Both the position numbers and the translations under genes were made by a program. Below, piece by piece: positions 1 through 6,217 of a DNA stretch of 31,453 nt (position 1 is the stretch's first letter; every line of letters starts with the position of its first letter). Location: positions 1 through 31,453 of the IMG/VR virus record IMGVR_UViG_3300045922_001169; one strand, written 5' to 3'. The notes under the pieces were generated by a model, which made no database searches, had not been told where the DNA came from, and saw only the letters and a program-made list of their open reading frames with translations. This DNA is from a virus.

Positions 1-228
1 GACTTTGTTCAATTCTTTTTTGACTTTTTGGTGCCATGAGGCAATTTTGGTCACTGGTACATCAAGCAATTCAGAGAGGCCACTTGAGTTGTTAATTACC
101 GCAAGAAAATCATCCCAGAAATCTTCACGCACGCCAATTCCTGTCCGTATGGCAGAACTAGCCTTGCTTTCGCTGGCGTTGCCTTTAGCGGCTTCCATAT
201 TTTCCCAAAGTTTCTGGAATGAAATCAT
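1..228 (-). CDS. Small phage protein, C-terminus cut by the window edge
   Basis: Reading the minus strand from the ATG at 228 gives 76 residues with no stop before the window ends, so the gene is partial. It starts MISFQKLWENMEAA and continues with a mostly helical, charged sequence. I do not recognise the family. The start lies 4 nt after the TAA of the preceding gene, with a weak purine-rich stretch (AAAGAG) as ribosome site, so the two are probably co-transcribed. The N-terminus SFQKLWENME fits the F-x-x-[LFWY] motif shared by several small proteins here, which resembles a T4 capsid-targeting sequence. Confidence 0.6.
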   Translation of the reverse strand, partial: MISFQKLWENMEAAKGNASESKASSAIRTGIGVREDFWDDFLAVINNSSGLSELLDVPVTKIASWHQKVKKELNKV

Positions 229-232
229 GCGA

Positions 233-460
233 TTACTCTTTTTCATTTTTTAAACAGGTTCCACTTTTCTTTTTTCGTCCTAGAAATAGCTTTTCAGGAT
301 CAAATTCCACTTGATCCGCCTTTTTGTCAGACGCAACATATTTGCTCCTAGCACCTGTGCGTCCGAAATCCAAGTCGGCATTGGAACGGTTATCCCAAAT
401 CTCGCCTGCACCTTCTGGTGAAGTTTTACTCAGCCATTCTTTAAATGAAAAATGGAACAT
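233..460 (-). CDS. Small hypothetical phage protein, possible internal head protein
   Basis: 75 residues, hydrophilic, beginning MFHFSFKEWLSKTSPEGAGE. No domain recognised. The SFKEWL block near the N-terminus matches the pattern seen in other small proteins of this window and resembles the T4 capsid-targeting peptide. There is no Shine-Dalgarno sequence; instead a TAAATA box ends 4 nt before the ATG (465-470), which predicts a leaderless transcript. It follows the 75-residue gene at 476-703 and precedes the partial gene at 1-228, all on the minus strand. Confidence 0.65.
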   Translation of the reverse strand: MFHFSFKEWLSKTSPEGAGEIWDNRSNADLDFGRTGARSKYVASDKKADQVEFDPEKLFLGRKKKSGTCLKNEKE

Positions 461-464
461 AGTT

Positions 465-472
465 TATTTAGT
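465..472 (-). promoter_or_regulatory. Late-promoter-like box abutting a start codon
   Basis: On the minus strand the sequence reads ACTAAATA, then AACT, then the ATG at 460. It matches T4 late consensus TATAAATA at 6 of 8 positions. With T4-like spacing, transcription would begin within a base or two of the start codon. Confidence 0.45.
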
Positions 473-475
473 CTT

Positions 476-703
476 TCAGACGCCTCTTTCCCTAATTTTT
501 AACCACTCTTCAAATGACTGTTTTTCCTTCTTTTTTCTTTCTGGAAGGCCGTCATGTTTCGTGGACGCAAAGTCTTCGGCGTCTTTCTTACTGATACCCT
601 TTGCAATTTTCTTAACTTCGGGACTGGCATCTTTCAATTTGCCCTTTTGGGCGGCATGAACCATACCAAATAACCTCTGTTGCGACTTGCTTTTAGCTGG
701 CAT
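476..703 (-). CDS. DUF3008-like small basic phage protein
   Basis: 75 residues, Lys-rich, beginning MPAKSKSQQRLFGMVHAAQK. This N-terminus is characteristic of the small DUF3008-type proteins found in many phages and some bacteria, whose function is unknown. A strong ribosome site (GGAGG) lies 5 nt before the ATG. A TCTAAATA box at 722-729 is placed to give a leader of about 13 nt. The C-terminus contains SFEEWLKIRE, the same kind of F-x-x-W-L block seen at the N-terminus of neighbouring proteins. Confidence 0.75.
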   Translation of the reverse strand: MPAKSKSQQRLFGMVHAAQKGKLKDASPEVKKIAKGISKKDAEDFASTKHDGLPERKKKEKQSFEEWLKIRERGV

Positions 704-721
704 AATAACCTCCGGTGTAGT

Positions 722-729
722 TATTTAGA
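722..729 (-). promoter_or_regulatory. Late-promoter-like box TCTAAATA
   Basis: The minus strand reads TCTAAATA, 7 of 8 matches to TATAAATA. The predicted start near 716 gives a short leader containing GGAGG. The box overlaps AATAAC (720-725), which can pair with GTTATT (704-709) next to the start codon. Readthrough transcripts could therefore form a 6-bp hairpin that transcripts from this box would lack. Confidence 0.45.
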
Positions 730-742
730 TAATACCAACAAA

Positions 743-772
743 AAAGGCCACAGGAATATTCCTGTGGCCTTT
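743..772. terminator. Bidirectional terminator, 30-bp perfect palindrome
   Basis: Two perfectly complementary 15-nt arms (743-757 and 758-772). On the minus strand they are followed by a run of T, which suits termination of the von Willebrand A gene ending at 811. It separates that gene from the small protein at 476-703. Confidence 0.75.
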
Positions 773-810
773 CTTTGCCCTAAAGCAAGCTGCTTATTAG
801 CAGCAAACGC

Positions 811-1743
811 TTATCTTTTTCCCCTTCGGCTTACTGTATTTACTACAGCAGGACCGAAATTTGAAGCGGCAAATCCCATTGCGGAATTGTCCGGGGAATC
901 GGTGGGTTCCCGATATTCCCATTGAACGCCGACTTTGTTGGAGAAGACGCCTTCCCCGGCACTGAGAACGACGTTCGAGTATTGCGGCTGTTTGCTGAGC
1001 AAATCACCCCAATTCGTCGGCCCGGCTGCAACCGCTTCGGCAACCAATGGAGCCTCGGTTACTTCCTGATCTTCGGTAAAGTCAGCGACCTTGCCGAGTT
1101 CGTCGCTCATGTAGTTGGCACAAGCCTTCTGACCACCGGCACGAGCAGCAAAATACTTTGCAGCACGTTTACGCTGATTCGCCATACCAGCCGTGGCCGA
1201 TCTGCTGTCAGCGTTGGACCAAGCCGCCACGTTGGACAGCGGAATTGCCGTTTCACGAGCAATCTTTTGGACGTACTCTTCGGTGCATCCCATGTAAGTA
1301 AACGTCCAGCGTCCGGTTCCACGGCATCCCTCAACAAGTTCTTTGAGGGCAGACGAGTTGTAATGCTTATCTTGGTTTGTATCGCCATCAGAAATGGTGA
1401 TAACCAGATAAGCGTTATTTTCGTCTTCGTGGTTGGTGGTGCTGAGCAACTTCTGGATTGTATAACCCATAGCGTCTCTCATGGCTGTAGCACCGCTCGG
1501 AACATAGTCCTTGTCGGACGCTTCCACAAGATCGTTGGCGTTCACATTCCAAAGATGCTCATAAACTTCGCCGTCGAAGGTCACAAGCGAGCAAAAGATT
1601 TCTTGATCTTTCGCATTTTGTTTCATTTGCTGGATTTGTTCGTTGAATCCAGAAATGGTTTGCTTTTTGGTTCCGGCCATCGAGCCGGACTTATCCAGAA
1701 TAATCGCAACATAGGTTCGTTCTTTATTTTTCTTTTTGGCCAT
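811..1743 (-). CDS. von Willebrand factor A domain protein
   Basis: 310 residues with an N-terminal VWA domain (about 8-190). The metal-ion-dependent adhesion site is complete: D17-x-S19-x-S21, T86 in SGATAMRDA, and D119 in TISDGD. VWA domains bind ligands through Mg2+; in bacteria and phages they occur in complex-assembly proteins and some conflict systems. The C-terminal third has no recognised domain. No signal peptide is evident, so the product is probably cytoplasmic or virion-associated. AAGGAA precedes the ATG. The TnpB element ends about 30 bp upstream, so expression may depend on readthrough from it or on a promoter I could not find. Confidence 0.8.
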   Translation of the reverse strand: MAKKKNKERTYVAIILDKSGSMAGTKKQTISGFNEQIQQMKQNAKDQEIFCSLVTFDGEVYEHLWNVNANDLVEASDKDYVPSGATAMRDAMGYTIQKLLSTTNHEDENNAYLVITISDGDTNQDKHYNSSALKELVEGCRGTGRWTFTYMGCTEEYVQKIARETAIPLSNVAAWSNADSRSATAGMANQRKRAAKYFAARAGGQKACANYMSDELGKVADFTEDQEVTEAPLVAEAVAAGPTNWGDLLSKQPQYSNVVLSAGEGVFSNKVGVQWEYREPTDSPDNSAMGFAASNFGPAVVNTVSRRGKR

Positions 1744-1752
1744 TGTTATGGT

Positions 1753-1772
1753 TCCTTTTCTCTTGAATGGAG
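1753..1772 (-). other. Predicted guide segment of the TnpB-associated RNA
   Basis: In IS200/IS605-type elements the reRNA (omega RNA) runs from the 3' end of tnpB through the right-end hairpin and takes its guide from the flanking DNA. Here that flank, on the minus strand just after GTTCAC, begins CTCCATTCAAGAG and overlaps the ribosome site of the VWA gene. The position is inferred from the family rule. Confidence 0.4.
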
Positions 1773-1803
1773 GTGAACTACCCCGCCGCTAAAGACGGCG
1801 GGG
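1773..1803 (-). repeat. TnpB element right end (palindromic hairpin)
   Basis: On the minus strand an 8-bp stem CCCCGCCG/CGGCGGGG with loop TCTTTAG is followed by TAGTTCAC. This is the usual form of an IS200/IS605 right end, and the tnpB stop codon (TAG, 1778-1780) lies inside it. The same GTGAACTACC...GGCTTCT frame recurs at 20362-20398. Confidence 0.75.
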
Positions 1804-3031
1804 CTTCTTGGCTCAACGACTCCAACTTGCTTACTTGAATGCCGTTGATTTTATTCAAAACACTCAAAAAAGTAGAGGTCGAAATCTCCCCAAGCGTAAC
1901 TTTCCTATGTTCCATAGGTAGTTGTTTCATTGCTTCATCACGAATGCAAATGGCTGATTTGGTATCCCGATCCAATTCATATCCGCATTCGCATTGATAC
2001 AATCTGTTTTCCAGCGTAATCGCATTTTTCTTTCCACAACTAGGACATAGCTTTGTTGATGGGAAAAACTTGTTCACTTCAAGTGGAGTTGCTGCCTTGT
2101 TCTTCAAGTCAGCGAGGATTGCTCCAATACCTGAAAATTGAACCTTCTTCCCATGATTGCCACTATGCCAAGCGTGAATACTCTCGTCTTGAAAACAGAC
2201 ATACCGATAATTACTCGTAATCGCATTAACCAGTTTTTGTCTTATATCAGTCCTGCGATTGGTTAGTTTTGCATATTCCTTTTGTCGTTTAAGTTGGTCT
2301 TTGCATTTATTGTTGGATTTTGACTTTTTCCCTCGTCGCATTATCTTTCTGTCCAATCGTCGCAATCGCTTGCTCGGTTGGACTTGAAACTTAACCTTCA
2401 CACCATTACTGAAAGTCAGTTGTGTCTCACAACCAAAATCAATACCAATCACTGAGTCAGGAATGTCTTTGACTTCTGGCGAGGTGTAGGTCGTGATATG
2501 AATGTAGTAATCGCCTGCCTTCCGTATCAATGTCGCACAAGCAATCTCACCTTCAATTTGTTCCAGTCCTCTCACTCGCATCCATTGCTTCATACCTTGA
2601 AGTCTCACTTTTCCATTACGGATATAGTAGGAATTGTTGAACTGCTTGAGTGGGATGGAGTTGATTTGTCCTTTGAACTTTAGTTTTCCAACCTTATGTT
2701 CTTTTTCTTTCAACGCACTCAAACTCATCAACGAACCAAACAATCTTGTTTTGATACCTTGCTTCATTTGAGAAGTCAGGACACTCAACTTTCGTGTTTC
2801 GTATTCTTCACCTACTTTGACTGGAACTTGCTTGACAGTCGTGTCGGCATCATTGATATTTTCGTGAGCAAGACAATAGTTGTAGAACCACTTGGCTTCC
2901 TTGAACAAATCATCTAAACGCTTCCGAGCAGATTTGCTCAAATGAGAGCGGTCAATCTTGGCTTCCACTACTTTACAGCATTGGGATTGTCTTTTTTGTT
3001 GAGTAAGTTTTCTTCGAGTGAATCTATTCAT
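1778..3031 (-). CDS. tnpB: TnpB RNA-guided nuclease (IS200/IS605 OrfB family)
   Basis: 417 residues from the ATG at 3031 (an in-frame GTG lies one codon earlier). TnpB proteins are RNA-guided DNA nucleases, ancestral to Cas12, that promote retention of their element. The RuvC-like site looks complete: D198 in VIGIDFG, E283 in CFQDES, and the DRD motif at 354-356. The zinc finger is C329-x2-C332...C347-x-C349. The basic N-terminal part (1-60) matches the RNA-binding region of the family. Length is normal and there is no frameshift, so it is probably active. No tnpA lies beside it, so the element would need a transposase supplied in trans. TATAAT lies just upstream of the start. DRDTKSA replaces the more usual DRDxNAA. 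Confidence 0.9.
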   Translation of the reverse strand: MNRFTRRKLTQQKRQSQCCKVVEAKIDRSHLSKSARKRLDDLFKEAKWFYNYCLAHENINDADTTVKQVPVKVGEEYETRKLSVLTSQMKQGIKTRLFGSLMSLSALKEKEHKVGKLKFKGQINSIPLKQFNNSYYIRNGKVRLQGMKQWMRVRGLEQIEGEIACATLIRKAGDYYIHITTYTSPEVKDIPDSVIGIDFGCETQLTFSNGVKVKFQVQPSKRLRRLDRKIMRRGKKSKSNNKCKDQLKRQKEYAKLTNRRTDIRQKLVNAITSNYRYVCFQDESIHAWHSGNHGKKVQFSGIGAILADLKNKAATPLEVNKFFPSTKLCPSCGKKNAITLENRLYQCECGYELDRDTKSAICIRDEAMKQLPMEHRKVTLGEISTSTFLSVLNKINGIQVSKLESLSQEAPPSLAAG

Positions 3032-3185
3032 CACTATTATATAGTGTTACCATAGTAAATTTATTTGGTGTATTTGAAAAAAGTGTCAGGCATCTTTTGG
3101 GCAATTTCTAATCGTGCGATATTTGTCCAGCTTGAACCAGTTTAGATTAGCGGCAGTCCTATTTTGCCTTAAATTAGTCCTAAGA

Positions 3186-3293
3186 CGGCGATTCATCCCA
3201 CTACCCTAAAGAGGTTTGCCTGCCTTGCTCGTTCGCTTCGCTCACGATCTACGACAGGCAAACTTGCTTACGCAAGTAGGGGCTTTCTCGCCG
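3186..3293 (-). ncRNA. Structured element resembling another TnpB-type right end or omega RNA
   Basis: A 108-nt segment with nested pairing: an outer stem CGGCGA/TCGCCG (3186-3191 with 3288-3293), a second stem CCCACTAC/GTAGGGG (3197-3204 with 3276-3282, one bulge), a 9-bp stem GTTTGCCTG/CAGGCAAAC (3214-3222 with 3255-3263) and a small hairpin CTTGC/GCAAG (3264-3275). On the minus strand it opens GGCGAGAAAGCCCC and closes GGGATGAATCGCC. I associate these motifs with IS200/IS605-type ends, from memory. It could be the left end of the neighbouring tnpB element or a remnant of a different one. Confidence 0.45.
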
Positions 3294-3300
3294 TGAAGCG

Positions 3301-3331
3301 GTAAAAGCCCCCGGCCATTATAGCCGGGGGC
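3301..3331 (-). terminator. Rho-independent terminator of the 312-residue gene
   Basis: A 9-bp GC stem (GCCCCCGGC at 3307-3315 with GCCGGGGGC at 3323-3331) is followed on the minus strand by TTTTAC. It lies just past the stop codon of the gene at 3354-4292. Confidence 0.75.
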
Positions 3332-3353
3332 CATATTGGACTACAATTTCAGC

Positions 3354-4292
3354 TTAGACTCTACGATAGGAATTTTGCGGACCCATTGCCCACATGACCC
3401 GCTTACCATCGTGGAAAGGACCGGGCTTTCCCCCGCTACCGCCACCCAACTCGATTTTGAGTTTGGGCAAATCGCCGGTCTTTTCCAATTCATCGAATTG
3501 GATAGATGCCTTGCGATAACGCTTGCGGAGTTTGCTCAGTGCGTCCGCTTCCATTACCATATCGAGAATATTGTGGGCAGTCTCGATATTCACTTGCAAT
3601 TCGCCTTCGTCCATTGCAACACGGACGAGTTGACGAATAGCGAGAGGAACACCTTCCCAGCTACGACCAGTCTGGTCACAAGTACCATCAGGACGGAGCG
3701 GGCGGTCCCGGTAAAGCGGATTTTCGTCGGCGTAGTTTTCGGGCAATTCACCAAGACGATATACTCGTTTGGTGGTGCCACCTACATCAACGTCTTCACG
3801 GCCCTTGTATCCACTCTTGATTTCCAAAAGCAATTTCAAGGTGGCTTCGACGTTGACAGCACGACCGTTATCGTAGACAATGAACGGTTCGTTCTTGGCA
3901 ATTTCTGCCAAGCGTTTGCCGACAGCACTGGAATAGTCTTCGGGATCGAAATTCTCAACAAGTTCCCTGACCGTCATCTTTTCGACCTTTTTAGTCGAGA
4001 CGGGACGCTTTTCTTCGGCGTCAGGCTTGTTGTTTCGGAAGACTTGAGCGATTTGCTTGGCCAAAACACGAGGCTTAATCGTTACCCCGTTTTGGACTTC
4101 GCCCGGAATGCAGGCCAAAATATCTTCGTGAGAAAGGTCGGCCAAACGAGACTCGTTCGTGCCGCCACTGGCCTTGAGACAAGAAATGAAGGCTTCGGGA
4201 TTTACAAAGCCGGGCTTACCTTCACCGCCGCAGGCTTCGTTGTGTTCACGCATCAGCGTGAGCGCAGAGTCGATCTTCGATTCGTAGGACAT
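3354..4292 (-). CDS. Hypothetical protein of 312 residues
   Basis: Starts MSYESKIDSALTLMREHNEACG, with a strong ribosome site (AGGAGG) before the ATG. The product is soluble and mixed alpha/beta with no signal or membrane segment. A central part (about 105-235) contains MTVRELVENFDPEDYSSAVG and VPLAIRQLVRVAMDEG, and the C-terminus has a Gly-rich stretch (GGGSGGKPG). I do not recognise the family. A long open frame on the opposite strand covers the same region, but this frame has the ribosome site, the promoter and the terminator. Its partner on the far side of the TnpB element is the VWA protein; the two may have been adjacent before insertion. Confidence 0.75.
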   Translation of the reverse strand: MSYESKIDSALTLMREHNEACGGEGKPGFVNPEAFISCLKASGGTNESRLADLSHEDILACIPGEVQNGVTIKPRVLAKQIAQVFRNNKPDAEEKRPVSTKKVEKMTVRELVENFDPEDYSSAVGKRLAEIAKNEPFIVYDNGRAVNVEATLKLLLEIKSGYKGREDVDVGGTTKRVYRLGELPENYADENPLYRDRPLRPDGTCDQTGRSWEGVPLAIRQLVRVAMDEGELQVNIETAHNILDMVMEADALSKLRKRYRKASIQFDELEKTGDLPKLKIELGGGSGGKPGPFHDGKRVMWAMGPQNSYRRV

Positions 4293-4374
4293 TTTCCTAC
4301 CTCCTTCTTCTAACTTCTTCTAACTTCTGTGGTTTCGGGAAACGATCCCATCGCACCACTCCTGCGATATTTGC

Positions 4375-4402
4375 ATTCTACCACGGCTTTCGCCGCTGTA
4401 AA
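4375..4402 (-). promoter_or_regulatory. Sigma70-like promoter for the 312-residue gene
   Basis: The minus strand reads TTTACA (4402-4397), a 16-nt spacer, then TAGAAT (4380-4375), giving a leader of about 75 nt. The spacer contains a CGGC-GAAA-GCCG hairpin. A 10-bp tandem repeat (TCTAACTTCT twice on the plus strand, about 4307-4328) lies in the leader. Confidence 0.5.
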
Positions 4403-4421
4403 GTCATCTCAACAAAAAGTT

Positions 4422-4637
4422 TTAAGATTCCGATTTGCGAATTTTTTGCACATCCAACATTGGGTTGACCATCTGGGCGTCTTCTGCAAAAGAATCGTAA
4501 ACTTTATCTAAATCCTCTTCGGAATGATTGCCGCAATGCCAAATGCTTGCGTTCTCTAGGTAAACTCCGCAGTTGAGTACGTTTTTCTTCGAGAACTTGG
4601 TAGCTTTGTTTTTGCAGCCGGGTACTTGACACTTCAT
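4422..4637 (-). CDS. Small putative zinc-binding protein
   Basis: 71 residues, MKCQVPGCKNKATKFSKKN at the start. Cysteines at 3 and 8, a later cysteine, and an HCGNH cluster suggest metal binding. No family assigned. It follows the adenine methylase by 22 nt. No clear ribosome site is present. A GATAAATA box at 4661-4668 would start an mRNA near 4655, and the first ATG on it opens a six-codon frame (MNESQQ) whose TGA overlaps this gene's ATG, so translation may be coupled. Confidence 0.5.
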   Translation of the reverse strand: MKCQVPGCKNKATKFSKKNVLNCGVYLENASIWHCGNHSEEDLDKVYDSFAEDAQMVNPMLDVQKIRKSES

Positions 4638-4659
4638 TGTTGAGACTCATTCATTATAG

Positions 4660-5463
4660 CTATTTATCGAAATTCTTCCAAATAATTTCTGTCTTCGTTG
4701 CTTTCGTTTTTTGTTGTGAGGCATGATTGGCCACCTTACGTTTACAAACTTTCCAGCCTTTATATAGCCTGTTGTACAACGGAGAACTGTACCCGCTTAT
4801 CATGACTTTTCCGGGGAATTTCTTGAGTGCGTTCGCCAAATCAATATGGTCGTCTTCGGTCATTTCAAATGAATACGCATTTTTACTGACTCTAGTATCT
4901 TGTAGATACGGCGGGTCCAGATACAAAAAAGTATTCTTCGAGCTAAAAGATTTGATGACTTCCAAAGCCGGTTTGTTGAAAATGAAAACTTCTTGAAGTT
5001 TCTCGCTCAAAAATGGCAAGCTCTTCAATGACGTTTCCCAAGCGTTTATATCACCCGGCTTTCCGCCTCTTTGACGATCTGACCAAGCAAAAGCCTTGCG
5101 AAGCCCGCCACGACTCATTCTACGAAGAATAAATTCGTTGACTGCGTGTTCGAGATAATCTTCAATTTGGTTCTTTTTCAAAGCTCTTTGGAAGGTTTCT
5201 TCGCAATATTTGCAAATTTTTAGACGACGCATAAATTCTGAAGGCTCGTCACGCAATGCACGGTAAATCTGGACGATTCCAGTGTCTATGTCGTTGATAA
5301 CTTCGATCTTTGATTTTGGTTTGTTAAAGAATACGTTGGCACCGCCACAATATGGCTCAACGTATGTCATATCCTCAAATCCTTCTGGGAAATTGTCTAT
5401 AATCCATTTCGCTAAGTAATACTTTCCACCGTGACACTTAATTGCCGGTCTGATCGTCTTCAT
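4660..5463 (-). CDS. dam: DNA adenine N6-methyltransferase, Dam/D12 class
   Basis: 267 residues from the ATG at 5463, chosen because AAAGGAAAG lies just upstream and the protein then begins MKTIRPAIKCHGGKYYLAKW as the family does; the frame extends 26 codons further. It transfers a methyl group from S-adenosylmethionine to adenine N6 in a short DNA target (often GATC, not determinable here). Visible motifs are motif I (KCHGGKYYLA), VEPYCGG, the recognition region around RRMSRGGLRKAFAW, and catalytic motif IV (YLDPPY). Phage Dam enzymes usually protect against restriction or mark phage DNA. It overlaps the 3' end of the upstream zinc-ribbon gene by 26 bp. Confidence 0.9.
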   Translation of the reverse strand: MKTIRPAIKCHGGKYYLAKWIIDNFPEGFEDMTYVEPYCGGANVFFNKPKSKIEVINDIDTGIVQIYRALRDEPSEFMRRLKICKYCEETFQRALKKNQIEDYLEHAVNEFILRRMSRGGLRKAFAWSDRQRGGKPGDINAWETSLKSLPFLSEKLQEVFIFNKPALEVIKSFSSKNTFLYLDPPYLQDTRVSKNAYSFEMTEDDHIDLANALKKFPGKVMISGYSSPLYNRLYKGWKVCKRKVANHASQQKTKATKTEIIWKNFDK

Positions 5464-5677
5464 TTGTACTTTCCTTTGCATTGCTTGGCGCTGCATGTAC
5501 GACTTTGCCACAAACTTCGCAAATAAAGTCAAAAGGGCCATAACCCTTTTTAGACCCTTCCCAAAACCAACCTAATTGGGGGTATTTTACATCGTGACAT
5601 TCAACACACAACACATTCATTTTTTGCTCGTCTTCGGGAATAGATTGATCTATCCAGAAATAACAGTCTTGTACCAT
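5438..5677 (-). CDS. Zinc-ribbon small protein
   Basis: 79 residues from the ATG at 5677, chosen because AAGGGAG stands 9-10 nt before it. An earlier in-frame ATG at 5707 has no ribosome site and overlaps a TATAAT. The protein has two CxxC pairs (C24/C27 and C53/C56), a zinc-ribbon pattern, and an acidic tail. The function is unknown; such proteins often bind nucleic acid or fold around zinc structurally. It is upstream of and overlaps the methylase, and diverges from the gene at 5729. Confidence 0.65.
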   Translation of the reverse strand: MVQDCYFWIDQSIPEDEQKMNVLCVECHDVKYPQLGWFWEGSKKGYGPFDFICEVCGKVVHAAPSNAKESTNEDDQTGN

Positions 5678-5728
5678 ATTTAGTGGCTCCCTTGAGTATA
5701 TATCCATTATAATTAGGAGAGTGAGAAA

Positions 5729-5962
5729 TTGACCAGAATTATTTCGAGAACAGCGTGTGTTAATCTGCAACGTATTGGCAAATCTACAGTTACGGCGATG
5801 TTGACTCCTCAATCGCCTGAGTACAATTTCTTGACGAACTTAGATGAGTCCCAATGGGACGTAATGAGTTTCAACCCGCACAATAGAGAGGTTTGTATAG
5901 TGATCTACAACCCTGCGGGGAATAAATTGATTTCTGTTGTTTTACCAAATATTAAGCCTTGA
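5729..5962 (+). CDS. Hypothetical small protein with a TTG start
   Basis: 77 residues. The only credible start is TTG at 5729, 8 nt after AGGAGA (5715-5720). The product begins MTRIISRTACVNLQRIGKST and has no recognised domain, signal or membrane segment. TATAAT on this strand (5708-5713) forms a palindrome with TATAAT on the other strand, in the gap between this gene and the divergent zinc-ribbon gene. It ends flush against the convergent gene at 5963. Confidence 0.6.
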   Translation: MTRIISRTACVNLQRIGKSTVTAMLTPQSPEYNFLTNLDESQWDVMSFNPHNREVCIVIYNPAGNKLISVVLPNIKP

Positions 5963-6217
5963 TTACGGCATTTTTTCATGGTGTTTGTAGGTCATTTTGC
6001 CATGATCTACCTTGCCGTCATCCTTCTTTGGCCCCATTTTCTGTAGGGCGTCGGCGGCTGTCGGCATGAAATATCCAGCCGGATAGTGGCTACGGATATA
6101 TCCATCAGGATAAGCCCAATGAGCTATACCCGCACGACGGAGCGCCGCCTCTGTAATTTCTTCGTACACAGGCAATTCTTTTTTGGTTTCACCACAAAAT
6201 TCGATAAATGTTTTCAT
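5963..6217 (-). CDS. Small phage protein with capsid-targeting-like N-terminus
   Basis: 84 residues, starting MKTFIEFCGETKKELPVYEE and ending in a His/Lys-rich tail (DHGKMTYKHHEKMP). The N-terminus is close to the T4 internal-protein targeting peptide that begins MKTYQEFIAEA. Its ATG overlaps the TGA of glutamate dehydrogenase (ATGA), so the two are translationally coupled. No catalytic domain is visible. It may be a virion component, but that rests only on the N-terminal resemblance. Confidence 0.65.
   Translation of the reverse strand: MKTFIEFCGETKKELPVYEEITEAALRRAGIAHWAYPDGYIRSHYPAGYFMPTAADALQKMGPKKDDGKVDHGKMTYKHHEKMP

Noticed and set aside
922-1776. Plus-strand open frame of 284 codons
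   Set aside because: It is antisense to the VWA gene, whose MIDAS residues are intact. The frame shows no recognisable domain and no ribosome site.
3336-4313. Long plus-strand open frame of 325 codons
   Set aside because: It is antisense to the 312-residue gene, which has AGGAGG, a promoter and a terminator. The plus-strand translation has the Phe/Val/Thr-rich look of a reverse-strand shadow and no ribosome site.
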